From Candidatus Hydrogenedentota bacterium (GTDB lineage Bacteria > Hydrogenedentota > Hydrogenedentia > Hydrogenedentales > JAEUWI01), in assembly GCA_016182605.1 (NCBI GenBank), contig JACPGE010000057.1:1-64000 (forward strand): DNA of 64,000 bases, written 5' to 3'. Positions 8,299 through 21,563 of the stretch are shown here, piece after piece. The translations under genes and the position numbers were made by a program. Positions within the stretch are counted from its first letter, which is position 1. The number at the start of each line of letters is the position of its first letter. The notes beneath the pieces were generated by a model. The model saw only the letters and a program-made list of their open reading frames with translations. It was not told the DNA's origin and did not search any database.

Positions 8299-11200
8299 TC
8301 AATGCTGGTTCGCGCGCCGGGATCGCCCCAGCACCGCCAGCCCACCCAGCGCAATGCCAAGTATCAGGAGGTCCCCAAAGACCAGCGCCACGGATTGCTG
8401 CGCACACGCCATTACGCCTTCGCAACTGAAGGGCGGCGGGGCATCTTGCTCCTCGATGAATCGATGCAGCTCCGAAGGACGCAGCACACCATCCCGCGTG
8501 AAATCCAGCGCGGAGAATTGTCTCAAACTCATGCCGGACACAAAAGCGCCGGCTTCTCCAAAACTGATGTGCCCGTCTCCATTCTGGTCAGCACGCCCGA
8601 ATCGCCCCAGCATGTCCTGAACCGCTTCCAGCGCGGGATACTCCGCCTCGCCTTCCCCCTCCCCCTCGCTTGCGCCAGTGCTGAGCGTAGATACGTAGAT
8701 GTCCGAATCTGTTACGGTCATGCCGTCACACGAGTGCTCGGAATCCCACACCGCCACCCACCGTCCCGCGCCGCCCGATGCTACCCTGGCCTTGCTGCCG
8801 CTTCGCTCCATCTGATTCAGAGGGACCGGCACCGACCACGTCTTTCCGCGATCACTGGACTTGGTGTACAAGTTGTAGCCGTCTCTGGGTTGCGCGCCCC
8901 CTGGATCCTTCTTCCACCACGTGGCGATCCAATGTTCTCCGCCGTCGGCCGCGATTTGGGGAAGGTACTCATCGTCCACATCTTCGAATGCCATGTTATT
9001 CAATGCGGCGGGTGCGGCCCAAGTTTCGCCCCCATCGGTCGAACGGGAGTAGAGTATGTCATTGTCCAGGCCCCATGGATTGTGAACGGTACTCTCAGAC
9101 TGCCACACGACAATCCATACACCGTTACCATCCGTTGCCACCCGGGGCGAGGAACCGGACCGTTTGGAATCGATCTGGATCTGGAAGGGGGCCGGTGCGG
9201 ACCAGATTTGCCCTCCATCCGTGGATCGGGAATAAAAAATAATATCGGACTCGGTCGTGGCACCGCTGAGTATCTGGTACACCCGCCATACTGCGACCAA
9301 GGTACTATATCCATCAGCAGCCACATCCGGCGCATCAACAATGCGACACCCTTGTGGGTCGGATACCAACTCCACGGTGCCGGACCAGCTTTGGGCGTTA
9401 TTGCTGGATCGAGAGCAACGTATGCCACAGGGGTAATCGGCGCTCGTCGATCCCCATACCCAAATGGCTGCCCAGCGGCCCTGACCATTGGAAACGATGC
9501 GCGGTGTTCCTTCAAGAACGTCGACTTCCGAATCCCTCGCATCCAGTGGAACTGGCAGGGACCAAGTCAGTCCGTGATCCACGGATCGGGAAGATCGAAT
9601 CTTAAACCATCCACCATTGGGAGCCTGGTCCAAATTCACCTCTTCCCAGACAGAGACCCACGTGCCCACACCATCTGTGGCCACTTCGGGAGCTTGATCG
9701 ATTCTGTTGTCTGATGTTGATACCGCACTTAGTGCCGTTGGAGCGGACCAAGTGTCGCCGCGATCGGTAGAGCGCGAATAGAGGAGGTCATCATCCGTGC
9801 CCAGCGCGCCACCAAAAGCGTTTGAGGCGGTCCAAATCACCAACTGTGTGCCTGTACCGTCCGATGCAATGGACGGGAAGTAGTCCTCGGTCGAGTAGCC
9901 CGCAGTAGCAGGATCTAGCAGAGACGGCACGTCCCAGGTTTCACCGCCATCCAGAGATCGGGCAAATTGGAGATCCAAATCATACGTAAGATTGAAATAA
10001 GGGTTTTCTGTTGCGGACCAAGCTGCCACCCACGCACCGTGGCCATCTCCCGCCATGTGGGGATGTGAATCGTCCCGTCTGTCGAGCGTCGCATCGAGGT
10101 TCAGAGCAGCCGGAGTGGTCCAAGTGTTCCCCCCATCGGTCGAGCGAACCAGGAGGATGTCCGAATCCCTCCCCCATTCACTGTTACGGCGGCCAGTACT
10201 TCCCCACAGGGCCATCCAGTTGCCCACTTTGTCCACTGCCAATGCAGGGCGAATGTCCTCCCGTTGATCTCCGGAAGCCTCCCCGTTCAATGCTGCTGGC
10301 GCGCTCCAGTGTTGTCCCCCGTCCGTGGAGCGAACGTACACAATGTCCGCATCGGTGCCTAATGCGGCATTTGGACTATTGCGAGTCGCCCACAGGGCGA
10401 CACTGTTTCCGGACGCATCGGAACACACCTGTGGATCAAATCCCGGCCAATGCTCGCCCGTCACGGCGCTGCTCATTTTCGCAGAATCACTCCACGACGC
10501 ACCCCCATCGCTCGAGCGGGAAGTTAATATGCTGCCCATGTAGACACCTCTTTGGTCTTCAAGCAACATCCACACCGCCACCCATGATTCTCCACCGCAC
10601 CACGAAATCTGTGGAGTTTCGTCGAAATACGAATCCCCGGAAGCATTCGAGTTCAGTACCGCTGGAGACGACCAAGACAACCCGCCGTCGGCCGAACGCG
10701 CAACATGGATGTCGTAGTCTCTGTTTTCCGTTCCGTCAAGAGAATGGTACGATTGCCATACGGCCACCCACCGCCCTTCGCCATCCGTGTCTATCTGGAC
10801 TGAGACGTCGCTACCCGTGTCGTTTTCCCCAGTGGTGTTCAGCGATCGTGGCGCGCTCCACGTCGCGCCACGATCCGTGGAACGCGAATACTGGATGTCC
10901 GAGTCCGAATGGACAGAGGTATTGTGGCTGCCGAATTCGGTCCACACCGTCAGCCAAGTTCCCGCGCCGTCTGTCACCACTTGGGGGATCTGTCCGGCGA
11001 ATGTGTCCAGGGCAGCGCCGGGATCCAAGAATACCGGCGCGCTCCACGTGGCGCCGCCATCCAGTGATCGGGCACAACGAACACTGCTGTGGACAAAGGA
11101 CGGCCCTATCGGCGAGTCGTCTGAAGTCCACACGGCCACCCACGTGTTCGCGCCGTCCGTGGCCAGGCAGGGCTGCCGCTCCTCTGAAGGGGCGTGGTCG

Positions 11201-11331
11201 CCATCGTAGGTCAATAACTGCGGTGGTGTCCAGCCTGTACCCTGCGCAAACGCGCCAGTCGCCCCAAGGCAAAGGCAAAGCAAACTGAAAAGTGCGCTTC
11301 CGGTTCGTGCAAGTCCAGCAATATCCGCCAA
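8299..11331 (-). CDS. Secreted 13-Asp-box repeat protein with EF-hand and C-terminal membrane tail
   Basis: A 1010-residue exported protein. After a signal peptide ending GAFAQ comes GWTPPQLLT, then 13 units of about 65-70 residues, each with a BNR/Asp-box (pattern RSxDxGxTWSxP) followed by a DG-G-W-AVW strand. Asp-boxes mark sialidase-like beta-propellers, but the arginine triad and catalytic Asp/Tyr of true sialidases are not evident, so binding rather than hydrolysis is more likely. A short Gly-Glu linker leads to EF-hand-like loops (DQNGDGHISFGE and DFTRDGVLRPSE, about 914-955) and a tail with Cys, then GDLLILGIALGGLAVL and basic residues. The start is TTG with AGAGGA ten bases upstream. 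It is a paralog of its upstream neighbour and lies 66 bases behind it, so the two may be cotranscribed. Confidence 0.85.
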   Translation of the reverse strand: MADIAGLARTGSALFSLLCLCLGATGAFAQGTGWTPPQLLTYDGDHAPSEERQPCLATDGANTWVAVWTSDDSPIGPSFVHSSVRCARSLDGGATWSAPVFLDPGAALDTFAGQIPQVVTDGAGTWLTVWTEFGSHNTSVHSDSDIQYSRSTDRGATWSAPRSLNTTGENDTGSDVSVQIDTDGEGRWVAVWQSYHSLDGTENRDYDIHVARSADGGLSWSSPAVLNSNASGDSYFDETPQISWCGGESWVAVWMLLEDQRGVYMGSILTSRSSDGGASWSDSAKMSSAVTGEHWPGFDPQVCSDASGNSVALWATRNSPNAALGTDADIVYVRSTDGGQHWSAPAALNGEASGDQREDIRPALAVDKVGNWMALWGSTGRRNSEWGRDSDILLVRSTDGGNTWTTPAALNLDATLDRRDDSHPHMAGDGHGAWVAAWSATENPYFNLTYDLDLQFARSLDGGETWDVPSLLDPATAGYSTEDYFPSIASDGTGTQLVIWTASNAFGGALGTDDDLLYSRSTDRGDTWSAPTALSAVSTSDNRIDQAPEVATDGVGTWVSVWEEVNLDQAPNGGWFKIRSSRSVDHGLTWSLPVPLDARDSEVDVLEGTPRIVSNGQGRWAAIWVWGSTSADYPCGIRCSRSSNNAQSWSGTVELVSDPQGCRIVDAPDVAADGYSTLVAVWRVYQILSGATTESDIIFYSRSTDGGQIWSAPAPFQIQIDSKRSGSSPRVATDGNGVWIVVWQSESTVHNPWGLDNDILYSRSTDGGETWAAPAALNNMAFEDVDDEYLPQIAADGGEHWIATWWKKDPGGAQPRDGYNLYTKSSDRGKTWSVPVPLNQMERSGSKARVASGGAGRWVAVWDSEHSCDGMTVTDSDIYVSTLSTGASEGEGEGEAEYPALEAVQDMLGRFGRADQNGDGHISFGEAGAFVSGMSLRQFSALDFTRDGVLRPSELHRFIEEQDAPPPFSCEGVMACAQQSVALVFGDLLILGIALGGLAVLGRSRRANQH

Positions 11332-11397
11332 GTTTCACATAGTCCTCTGCTTGTAAAGCGCATTACACACCGGCGCTCGGTGGGCACTTTGGGCGAG

Positions 11398-14958
<3,561 letters not shown>

Positions 14959-15026
14959 ACCAGCGGTGCTCCTCACTAATCCACCCTCGTATTACATCGT
15001 TTTTCCCACACACCAATGCCTATCCG

Positions 15027-15055
15027 AGTATACAAAGGTGTGTATGGGCAGTCAA
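15027..15055 (-). promoter_or_regulatory. Sigma-70-type promoter for the Asp-box gene
   Basis: Minus strand: TTGACT, a 17-base spacer and TATACT, about 70 bases upstream of the chosen start codon. Confidence 0.7.
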
Positions 15056-15201
15056 ACCCCACTCCCGCTCCGCTCCAATCATTTTTCCCTCGACACCCCC
15101 GGTCGGATGCGGTCCAAGCGGCCCTTTCGGCCATACCGCCCTCCCGCCCTCGCCCCGCGCCTTCAGTCCCCGCCATTCGGTACGCATACCTTCACGTAGT
15201 C

Positions 15202-15229
15202 GATAAGCGCCGCCAGATAAGCGCCGCCA
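15202..15229. repeat. Tandem 14-bp direct repeat upstream of nadA
   Basis: Two abutting identical copies of GATAAGCGCCGCCA end three bases before a candidate -35 box. The position would suit a regulator site, but I do not recognise the motif. Confidence 0.6.
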
Positions 15230-15231
15230 AA

Positions 15232-15261
15232 TTGTGAATATCGCCGCCTGTATGCTATCCT
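15232..15261 (+). promoter_or_regulatory. Candidate promoter for nadA
   Basis: TTGTGA, an 18-base spacer and TATCCT. The leader would be about 125 bases and contains the hairpin at 15276-15297. Neither box matches the consensus closely. Confidence 0.35.
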
Positions 15262-15275
15262 CTACAGTTAATTTC

Positions 15276-15297
15276 GGGCCCGGGCACACGCGGGCCC
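15276..15297 (+). promoter_or_regulatory. Hairpin in the nadA leader
   Basis: GGGCCCG and CGGGCCC pair across an eight-base loop. No U-tract follows, so it is not a simple terminator; it may stabilise or regulate the leader. I do not recognise a known NAD riboswitch. Confidence 0.35.
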
Positions 15298-15391
15298 TTC
15301 CTCCAAGCAGATCAGACCACCGGGAAGGCCACACGGGGTCTATCCCGGCCGCACGCCGCAGAGTTGAAGCAACCCGCAGGAATGCAACGCC

Positions 15392-16465
15392 ATGAGTGAA
15401 GTACCCACCCTCGAAAGCAATGCTACGCTGGATCAGACCCGCGAGCGTATGCGCGCGACACTCCAGGGCATCATCCCGGACTTCGAGATCGACCTCAAGG
15501 CCGAGATTGCCCACCATATCAATGCCCTGAAGAAGGAAATGAACGCCGTCATCCTCGGGCACAATTACATGGAGCCCGCCCTCTACCACTCTGTCCCGGA
15601 CTTCGTCGGCGACTCCCTCCAGCTCTCCTCGATCTCGGCCAACACCGACGCGGAAATCATCGTATTCTGCGGTGTCTGGTTCATGGGCGAAACCGCCAAG
15701 GTGCTCAGCCCGGACAAGACCGTCCTCGTGCCCAGCCGCGAGGCTGGCTGCTCCCTCGCCGCCGGCATCCAGGTAAGCGACGTCCGCGCCCTCAAACTGC
15801 GCTACCCCGGCGCCCCCGTCGTCACCTATGTAAACACCTACGCCGAAGTAAAGGCGGAATCGGACTACTGCTGCACCTCGGGCAACGCCGACAAGGTCCT
15901 GAAACACCTCTTCGGACTGGGCCACGACCGGGTCATCTTCCTGCCCGACGAATACCTCGCCCGCAATTCCGCGAAGGAAGTGGGCGCGGCCTATTTCACC
16001 GCCTTCAAGGATGACGAGGAAGATCGCGTCAAAGGCGCCGCGCACACGGTCATCGGCTGGAACGTGCGTTGCGAGGTGCACGAACTCTTCACCGTGCAGG
16101 ACGTGGAAAACGTCCGCCGCCAATACCCCGGCGTTGTCATCCTCGCCCACCCCGAATGCAGCCCCGGCGTCATCGCCGCCGCGGATGTCTCCGGCAGCAC
16201 GAAGGTGATGGTCGACTACGTCGAGCAGGTCGCCGCCCCGCGCTACGCCCTCTTCACCGAGTGCAGCATGGGCGACAATCTCGCCGCCCAGTTCCCCCAC
16301 CGCGAGATGGTGCGCAATTGCAGCCTGCGCTGCCAGCACATGAACCAGATCACCCTCGAAGACACCCTCGAAGCCCTGCAAAAAATCCAGTACAAAGTCG
16401 AACTCGCGCCGGACATCATCGCCCGCGCCAAAGCCCCCATCGACCATATGCTCGCCATCCGTTAA
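15392..16465 (+). CDS. nadA: Quinolinate synthase
   Basis: A 357-residue enzyme condensing iminoaspartate with dihydroxyacetone phosphate to quinolinate in de novo NAD synthesis; cytosolic, with a [4Fe-4S] cluster. Conserved motifs are GHNYMEPALYH, DFVGDSLQLS, CGVWFMGETAKVLSP, AGCSLA (Cys120), VTYVNTYAEVKAESDYCCTS, GWNVRCEVHELF (Cys227), HPECSPG, and NCSLRCQHM (Cys310/Cys314). The likely cluster ligands are Cys120, Cys227 and one of Cys310 or Cys314. Length is normal. AGGA lies about ten bases before the ATG. nadB and nadC are not in the window, so the gene stands alone behind its own leader. Confidence 0.95.
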   Translation: MSEVPTLESNATLDQTRERMRATLQGIIPDFEIDLKAEIAHHINALKKEMNAVILGHNYMEPALYHSVPDFVGDSLQLSSISANTDAEIIVFCGVWFMGETAKVLSPDKTVLVPSREAGCSLAAGIQVSDVRALKLRYPGAPVVTYVNTYAEVKAESDYCCTSGNADKVLKHLFGLGHDRVIFLPDEYLARNSAKEVGAAYFTAFKDDEEDRVKGAAHTVIGWNVRCEVHELFTVQDVENVRRQYPGVVILAHPECSPGVIAAADVSGSTKVMVDYVEQVAAPRYALFTECSMGDNLAAQFPHREMVRNCSLRCQHMNQITLEDTLEALQKIQYKVELAPDIIARAKAPIDHMLAIR

Positions 16466-16494
16466 ACACTACAACCATTCACCGCTTGCTCCAC

Positions 16495-16518
16495 AGGGCC
16501 ATGCAACCGCATGGCCCT
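16495..16518 (+). terminator. Hairpin after nadA
   Basis: AGGGCCATGC and GCATGGCCCT form a perfect 10-bp stem with an AACC loop 30 bases after the nadA stop. The following bases (TCGCACTCC) are not a U-tract, so termination efficiency is uncertain. Confidence 0.5.
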
Positions 16519-16881
16519 TCGCACTCCCCCGCATTGTCATCTCGAACACAGTGAGCAATCGCCCCCTCCGCCCATCCCCCATCCTTCGCGCCATTTTGGT
16601 CCCTTTTGTCCCTTGGGTCCTTTTTCTCCCTCCTCCCTGCCCCCGCCCGCACCCCGCACCCCGCGTTCCCGCCTCGACATAAGCCCCGTCAACCCGCTAA
16701 AATCCCCCTCGGTATTCCATTTTCCATCTGGAACACCCGAACACGCACGCTATTAAAAATTTTCCCTTTCCCCGTCAAAGACTATATGATTTGGTGCGGG
16801 CCCGCCACACGATTGTGGCCCCCGTTTGTGCCGTCCCAAGCCGCCCCTACTGGGCGCAGAATAAAACGCTGGAATTTTTTC
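16519..16881. other. Intergenic region between nadA and the PSCyt1 gene
   Basis: Contains a degraded copy (near 16539-16560) of the TCTCGAACGAAGTGAG repeat seen at 54280 and three units of the 9-bp repeat (16599-16625). An AT-rich patch with TATATGAT at 16783 may be a -10 element for the downstream gene; no convincing -35 box was seen. An open frame runs through the region into the downstream gene but has no protein-like features. Confidence 0.5.
16599..16625. repeat. 9-bp periodic repeat, three units
   Basis: Units GTCCCTTTT, GTCCCTTGG and GTCCTTTTT. The last two are identical to the copy at 8280-8297 and resemble the end of the 7896-7949 array. Confidence 0.6.
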
Positions 16882-19800
16882 ATGATCAAGCTCGCAGTTC
16901 CCCGGCTCCCCGCCGCTCTCGGCCTCTGCGCCCTGCTCTCCCTGGGCGCCACCCTCGCCCACGCGCAAGCCACCGTCCCCACGGCCCCAAGTTTCAATCG
17001 CGACGTGCGCCCCATCCTCTCCGACAAATGCTTCGCCTGTCACGGCCCCGACGCCCGCCAGCGCAAGGCCGGCCTCGCCCTGCACGTGCGCGATCTCGCA
17101 CTCGAGAAACAGGCCTTCATCCCCGGCGACACAGACAAGAGCGAACTCGTGAAACGCATCCTCTCCGAAGACCCCGAAGAGCAGATGCCGCCACCCGAAA
17201 ACAAAATGCCCCTCACCCCGCAAGAGCGCGACACGCTCGTCGCCTGGATCAAGGCCGGCGCGGAATACCAGCCCCACTGGTCGCTCATGCCCATCCGCGA
17301 ACCCGAACGGCCCACACTCCAATCCCTCGACACGCTCGTGCGCAATCCCGTCGACCACTATGTCTTCGCGCGGCAGGAGGCCCAGGGCATCTCACCCGCG
17401 CCGCCCGCATCCAAGGAAACCCTGCTCCGCCGCGCCACCCTCGATCTCACGGGACTCCCCCCCACCGAGGCGGAGACCCGGGCCTTCCTCGACGACACCA
17501 CTCCCGGCGCCTTCGAGAAGGTCATTGATCGCCTCTTCCAATCCCCCGCTTACGGCGAACGCATGGCCCTCGACTGGCTCGACGTCGCGCGCTATGCCGA
17601 CACCTACGGCTATCAGAACGACCGCGACACCAACCTCTGGCCCTGGCGCGATTGGGTCATCCGCGCCTTCAATCAAAACCTGCCCTACGATCAATTCGTC
17701 ACCTGGCAACTCGCGGGCGATCTTCTCCCCAGCCCCACACAGGATCAGCGCCTCGCCACCGCCTTCAACCGCCTCCACCGCCAGACCAACGAAGGCGGCA
17801 GCATCGACGAGGAATTCCGCATCGAGTACGTCTCCGACCGCGTTCACACTTTCGGCACCGCCTTCCTCGGGCTCACCCTCGAATGCGCCCGCTGCCACGA
17901 TCACAAATTCGACCCCGTATCCCAAAAAAACTATTACGAACTCTCCGCCTTCTTCAACAACATCGACGAGTCCGGACTCTACTCCCACTTCACCAACGCC
18001 GTGCCCTCGCCCAGCATCTTCCTCTATGAGGGCGATCAGGAAGCCCGCCACGCCGCCCTTCGCGATGCCATTCTCACCAAGGAAAGCGCGCTCACCGGCA
18101 CCGCCGCCACGGTCGAGGCCGCCTACCAGGCCTGGCGCAACGATCCCGTGCACCCCGTGCCGGATCCGGCCCCCGTCGTCTATTGGCCGCTCGATGACAT
18201 AGTGGAAGACAAAACCCCCGATATCTCCCGGCCCGACGCCCCCGCGGAACTGAGCCTTGCGCCGCAGCCGGTGCCCGGCGTGAAGGGCCAGGCCCTGAAG
18301 TTCTCCGGCGACAACAGCGTGCAATCCAAGCCCGCGGCCCATTTCGAACGCACCGATCCTTTCTCCATCAGTCTGTGGGTGCGTGTGGAGCAGCACCACT
18401 CCAAGGCCATCCTCTGCCACCGCACCATGGCCGAGACCGACGCCGCAAGCCGCGGCTATGAACTCTGGCTCGACGAGGGCCACCCCGTCTTTTCCATCAT
18501 CCACTTTTGGCCCGGCAACGCCATCCGCATTCGCGCCAACGCCCCGCTGCCCGCGGGCGCCTGGGTGCACCTCGCTGCCACCTACGACGGATCCAGCCGC
18601 GCAGACGGGATGCGGCTCTACGTGAATGGCGCCGCGGCCGATGCCGCCGTCGTGCGCGATCGCCTCTTCCACACCCTGCAATACGATGATGGCAGTGTCC
18701 CCGCGCTCACGCTCGCCGCGCGCTTCCGGGACGCCGGCCTGAAAGACGGATCGCTTGACGACTTCATGGTCTTCGACCGCACGCTCACCGCGCCGGAACT
18801 GGACGCCCTCGCCACACAGCGCACCCTGGCCGAAACCCTCGCCGCGCGCATCGCCGATGCCTCTCCCCAAGCCGAACAGGATCTGCGCGACTTTTACTTC
18901 CAGGCCGTCGACCCCGCCACCGCAGAGGCACGCGCACAACTCCGCGCCGCGCGCCAGGAGGAACAAGCCTTCGTCGCCACGCTCCGCGAAATCATGACCA
19001 TGCAAGAAATGCCCAACCGCCGCCAGGCCTATTTCCTGAACCGCGGCGCCTACACGGATCGCGCCGATCCCGTGGAACCCGGCGCGCCCCCCAGCATCTT
19101 TCCCTTCGCGCAGGGCCTGCCCAAGAACCGCCTCGGCCTCGCCCAATGGCTTCTCGATCCGGATCACCCCCTCACCGCGCGGGTCGCCGTCAACCGCTAC
19201 TGGAACCTCCTCTTCGGCAAGGGCATCGTCGAAACCCAGGAAGACTTCGGCAGCCAGGGACGCCCCCCCATCCAGCCAGAACTTCTTGACTACCTCGCCC
19301 ACCGTTTCATCCACAGCGGCTGGGACGTGCAGGATCTCCTGCGTCACATCATGCTCTCCCACACCTACCAGCAAGACGGCGCCGCACGCCCCGAACTCGA
19401 CGAACGCGACCCCCTCAACACCCTCCTCGCGCGCGGTCCCAAATACCGCCTCACCGCTGAAATCCTGCGCGATGAAGCCCTCGCCGCCAGCGGCCTTCTC
19501 GTCGATCGTATCGGCGGCCCCAGCGTGAAGCCCTATCAGCCGCCCGGTCTCTGGAAAGACGCCAGCAGCATCGATTACGTCGCGGACACCGGCGAAGGCC
19601 TCTACCGGCGCAGCATGTACACCTTCTGGAAGCGCACGGTGCCGCCGGCCTCCATGATGACCTTCGACGGCGTCAACCGCGAGGTCTGCGCCGCACGCCG
19701 CGAAACCACCAACACCCCCCTCCAGGCGCTCGTGCTGCTCAACGATCCCCAGTTCGTCGAGGCCGCGCGCGTGCTCGCCCAGCGCATCCTCGCGGAAGAA

Positions 19801-20061
19801 TCCACCACCGACGCGGATCTCGTCGATCGCCTCTTCCGCAGACTCATCACACGCGCACCCAGCCCGCGCGAACACCGCATCCTGCTCCAGGCCTACCTGG
19901 AACAGTTGGACCGTTTCCAGGACAGCCCCGAAAGCGCGCGAAACTATATGGGCGCCGGTGAAATGGAATCGCCCGCCGGCGTGAACCCCGTGCACGCCGG
20001 CGCTGCCTCCGCCGTTGCCCAGTTGATCATGAACTTCGAAGAATTTCAGGTGAGACAATGA
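16882..20061 (+). CDS. PSCyt1/DUF1549/LamG/DUF1553 secreted c-type cytochrome-like protein
   Basis: A 1059-residue exported protein. The signal peptide ends THAHAQ-like (TLAHAQ). An N-terminal PSCyt1 domain has heme motif CFACH (about residue 53), then a DUF1549 domain with DWLDVARYADT and a second CxxCH in ECARCHDHKFDP. A LamG/concanavalin-type insert (about 430-650, SISLWVRVEQ, WVHLAATYDG, RLYVNG, LDDFMVFDR) precedes DUF1553 (NRYWNLLFGKGIVETQEDFG, RRSMYTFWKRT, TNTPLQALVLLNDP). This architecture is abundant in planctomycetes and relatives and is thought to take part in breakdown of complex polymers, though its chemistry is unproven. I start at MIKLAVPRLP, which gives a clean signal peptide. 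It overlaps the next gene in ATGA. Confidence 0.92.
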   Translation: MIKLAVPRLPAALGLCALLSLGATLAHAQATVPTAPSFNRDVRPILSDKCFACHGPDARQRKAGLALHVRDLALEKQAFIPGDTDKSELVKRILSEDPEEQMPPPENKMPLTPQERDTLVAWIKAGAEYQPHWSLMPIREPERPTLQSLDTLVRNPVDHYVFARQEAQGISPAPPASKETLLRRATLDLTGLPPTEAETRAFLDDTTPGAFEKVIDRLFQSPAYGERMALDWLDVARYADTYGYQNDRDTNLWPWRDWVIRAFNQNLPYDQFVTWQLAGDLLPSPTQDQRLATAFNRLHRQTNEGGSIDEEFRIEYVSDRVHTFGTAFLGLTLECARCHDHKFDPVSQKNYYELSAFFNNIDESGLYSHFTNAVPSPSIFLYEGDQEARHAALRDAILTKESALTGTAATVEAAYQAWRNDPVHPVPDPAPVVYWPLDDIVEDKTPDISRPDAPAELSLAPQPVPGVKGQALKFSGDNSVQSKPAAHFERTDPFSISLWVRVEQHHSKAILCHRTMAETDAASRGYELWLDEGHPVFSIIHFWPGNAIRIRANAPLPAGAWVHLAATYDGSSRADGMRLYVNGAAADAAVVRDRLFHTLQYDDGSVPALTLAARFRDAGLKDGSLDDFMVFDRTLTAPELDALATQRTLAETLAARIADASPQAEQDLRDFYFQAVDPATAEARAQLRAARQEEQAFVATLREIMTMQEMPNRRQAYFLNRGAYTDRADPVEPGAPPSIFPFAQGLPKNRLGLAQWLLDPDHPLTARVAVNRYWNLLFGKGIVETQEDFGSQGRPPIQPELLDYLAHRFIHSGWDVQDLLRHIMLSHTYQQDGAARPELDERDPLNTLLARGPKYRLTAEILRDEALAASGLLVDRIGGPSVKPYQPPGLWKDASSIDYVADTGEGLYRRSMYTFWKRTVPPASMMTFDGVNREVCAARRETTNTPLQALVLLNDPQFVEAARVLAQRILAEESTTDADLVDRLFRRLITRAPSPREHRILLQAYLEQLDRFQDSPESARNYMGAGEMESPAGVNPVHAGAASAVAQLIMNFEEFQVRQ

Positions 20062-21521
20062 ACCACGATCTTCCCCACTGCCTCGGCTCCGTACCCGCCA
20101 TCGGCATGAGCCGCCGCACCTTCCTCAACCGCTTCGGCATGGGCCTCGGCGGCATCGCCCTCGCCTCCCTCATCAATCCCGGCGCCACCAGCGCCGCCGT
20201 CGACGATCGCCACGGCATGCTCCTCAACCCCCACGTCGCGCCGCGCGCAAAACGCGTCATCTACCTCTTCCAGAGCGGCGGCCCCTCGCAGATGGATCTC
20301 TTCGACTACAAGCCCCTCCTGAACAAAATGAACGGCGAAAACCTCCCCGACTCCGTGCGCCAGGGGCAGCGCCTCACCGGCATGTCCGCGAACCAGGCCA
20401 ACCTGCCCCTCGCCGGTTCCATCTTCAAGTTCGACCAGCACGGCGAGAGCCGCGCCTGGGTCAGCGAGTTGCTTCCCTACACCGCCAAAGTCGCCGACGA
20501 TCTCTGCTTCGTCAAGTCGCTCTACACCGAAGCCATCAACCACGACCCCGCCATTACCTTTCTACAGACCGGCTCCCAGCTCTCCGGACGCCCCAGCATC
20601 GGCTCCTGGCTCAGCTATGGCCTCGGATCGGAAAATGAAAACCTCCCCGCCTTTGTCGTCCTCGTCACCAAGGGCATGAGCGGCCAGCCCCTCTATGCAC
20701 GCCTCTGGGGCAGCGGCTTCCTCCCCTCGAAACACCAGGGCGTCCAGTTCCGCGCCGGCGCCGACCCCGTTCTCTACCTCAACAACCCCGAAGGCGTGGA
20801 CAGCGCCGGACGCCGCCTGCTCCTCGACCGCCTCCAGGAACTGCACGAAGCCAAGATCGAAGCCACCGGAGACGCCGAACTGCACGGACGCATCGCCCAA
20901 TACGAAATGGCCTACCGCATGCAGACCTCGGTGCCGGATGTCACCGACCTCTCCGGCGAACCCGACAGCGTCTTCGAAGAATACGGCCCCGACGCCCGCG
21001 ACCCCGGCTCCTTCGCCGCCAACTGCCTCCTCGCACGCAGACTCGCCGAACGCGGCGTCAAATTCATCCAGCTCTATCACCGCGACTGGGATCACCACGG
21101 CGACCTCCCCAACGGCATCCGCACCAAGTGCAAAGAAACCGACCAGCCCGCCGCCGCACTCATCACCGATCTGAAGCGCCGCGGCATGCTCGACGACACC
21201 CTCGTCCTCTGGGGCGGCGAATTCGGACGCACCAACTACTCCCAGGGACAGCTCACCGCCACCAGCTACGGACGCGATCACCATCCCCGATGCTTCACCA
21301 TGTGGATGGCCGGTGGTGGCGTGAAACCGGGCATCTCCTATGGCGAGACCGACGAATTCGGCTACAACGTCGCGCAGAACGGCGTGCATGTGCACGACTA
21401 TCACGCCACGCTCATGCACCTCCTCGGCATCGACCACGAACAGCTCACCTACAAGTTCCAGGGCCGCCGGTTCCGCCTCACCGACGTCCACGGAAAACTC
21501 GTCCCCGGCATCCTCGCGTAG
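20058..21521 (+). CDS. DUF1501 (sulfatase-like) Tat-exported protein
   Basis: A 487-residue partner of the preceding gene. A twin-arginine signal (MSRRTFLNRFGMGLGGIALA, from residue 17) is followed by the DUF1501 core: VIYLFQSGGPSQMDLFDYKP, HDPAITFLQTG, ERGVKFIQLYHRDWDHHG, WGGEFGRTNYSQG, GRDHHPRCFTMWMAGGGVKPG. The fold belongs to the alkaline-phosphatase-like superfamily. DUF1501 proteins are almost always encoded next to PSCyt1/DUF1553 proteins, and the ATGA overlap here implies translational coupling and probably a joint extracytoplasmic role. Tat export suggests folding with a cofactor before transport. No enzymatic activity can be assigned from sequence. Confidence 0.9.
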   Translation: MNHDLPHCLGSVPAIGMSRRTFLNRFGMGLGGIALASLINPGATSAAVDDRHGMLLNPHVAPRAKRVIYLFQSGGPSQMDLFDYKPLLNKMNGENLPDSVRQGQRLTGMSANQANLPLAGSIFKFDQHGESRAWVSELLPYTAKVADDLCFVKSLYTEAINHDPAITFLQTGSQLSGRPSIGSWLSYGLGSENENLPAFVVLVTKGMSGQPLYARLWGSGFLPSKHQGVQFRAGADPVLYLNNPEGVDSAGRRLLLDRLQELHEAKIEATGDAELHGRIAQYEMAYRMQTSVPDVTDLSGEPDSVFEEYGPDARDPGSFAANCLLARRLAERGVKFIQLYHRDWDHHGDLPNGIRTKCKETDQPAAALITDLKRRGMLDDTLVLWGGEFGRTNYSQGQLTATSYGRDHHPRCFTMWMAGGGVKPGISYGETDEFGYNVAQNGVHVHDYHATLMHLLGIDHEQLTYKFQGRRFRLTDVHGKLVPGILA

Positions 21522-21563
21522 TCCGCCCGGGTGAACCCGCAGCACAGCGGGAAACGGACTACG
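21517..21563 (+). terminator. Hairpin at the end of the DUF1501 gene
   Basis: Outer stem CGTAGTCCG/CGGACTACG, which includes the stop codon, encloses a second stem CCCGC/GCGGG. No T-tract follows, so it could act as an mRNA-stabilising 3' structure rather than a terminator. Confidence 0.5.

Larger units (their letters stand above)
14959..15391. other. Divergent intergenic region between the Asp-box gene and nadA
   Basis: This 433-bp spacer holds the minus promoter at 15027-15055, a perfect tandem duplication of GATAAGCGCCGCCA (15202-15229), a candidate nadA promoter (15232-15261) and a GGGCCCG/CGGGCCC hairpin in the nadA leader (15276-15297). No gene is apparent. Confidence 0.6.

Noticed and set aside
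17392-20058. An 888-codon minus-strand open frame
   Set aside because: Antisense to the PSCyt1/DUF1553 gene; low-complexity Gly/Glu/Ala composition and no recognisable fold.
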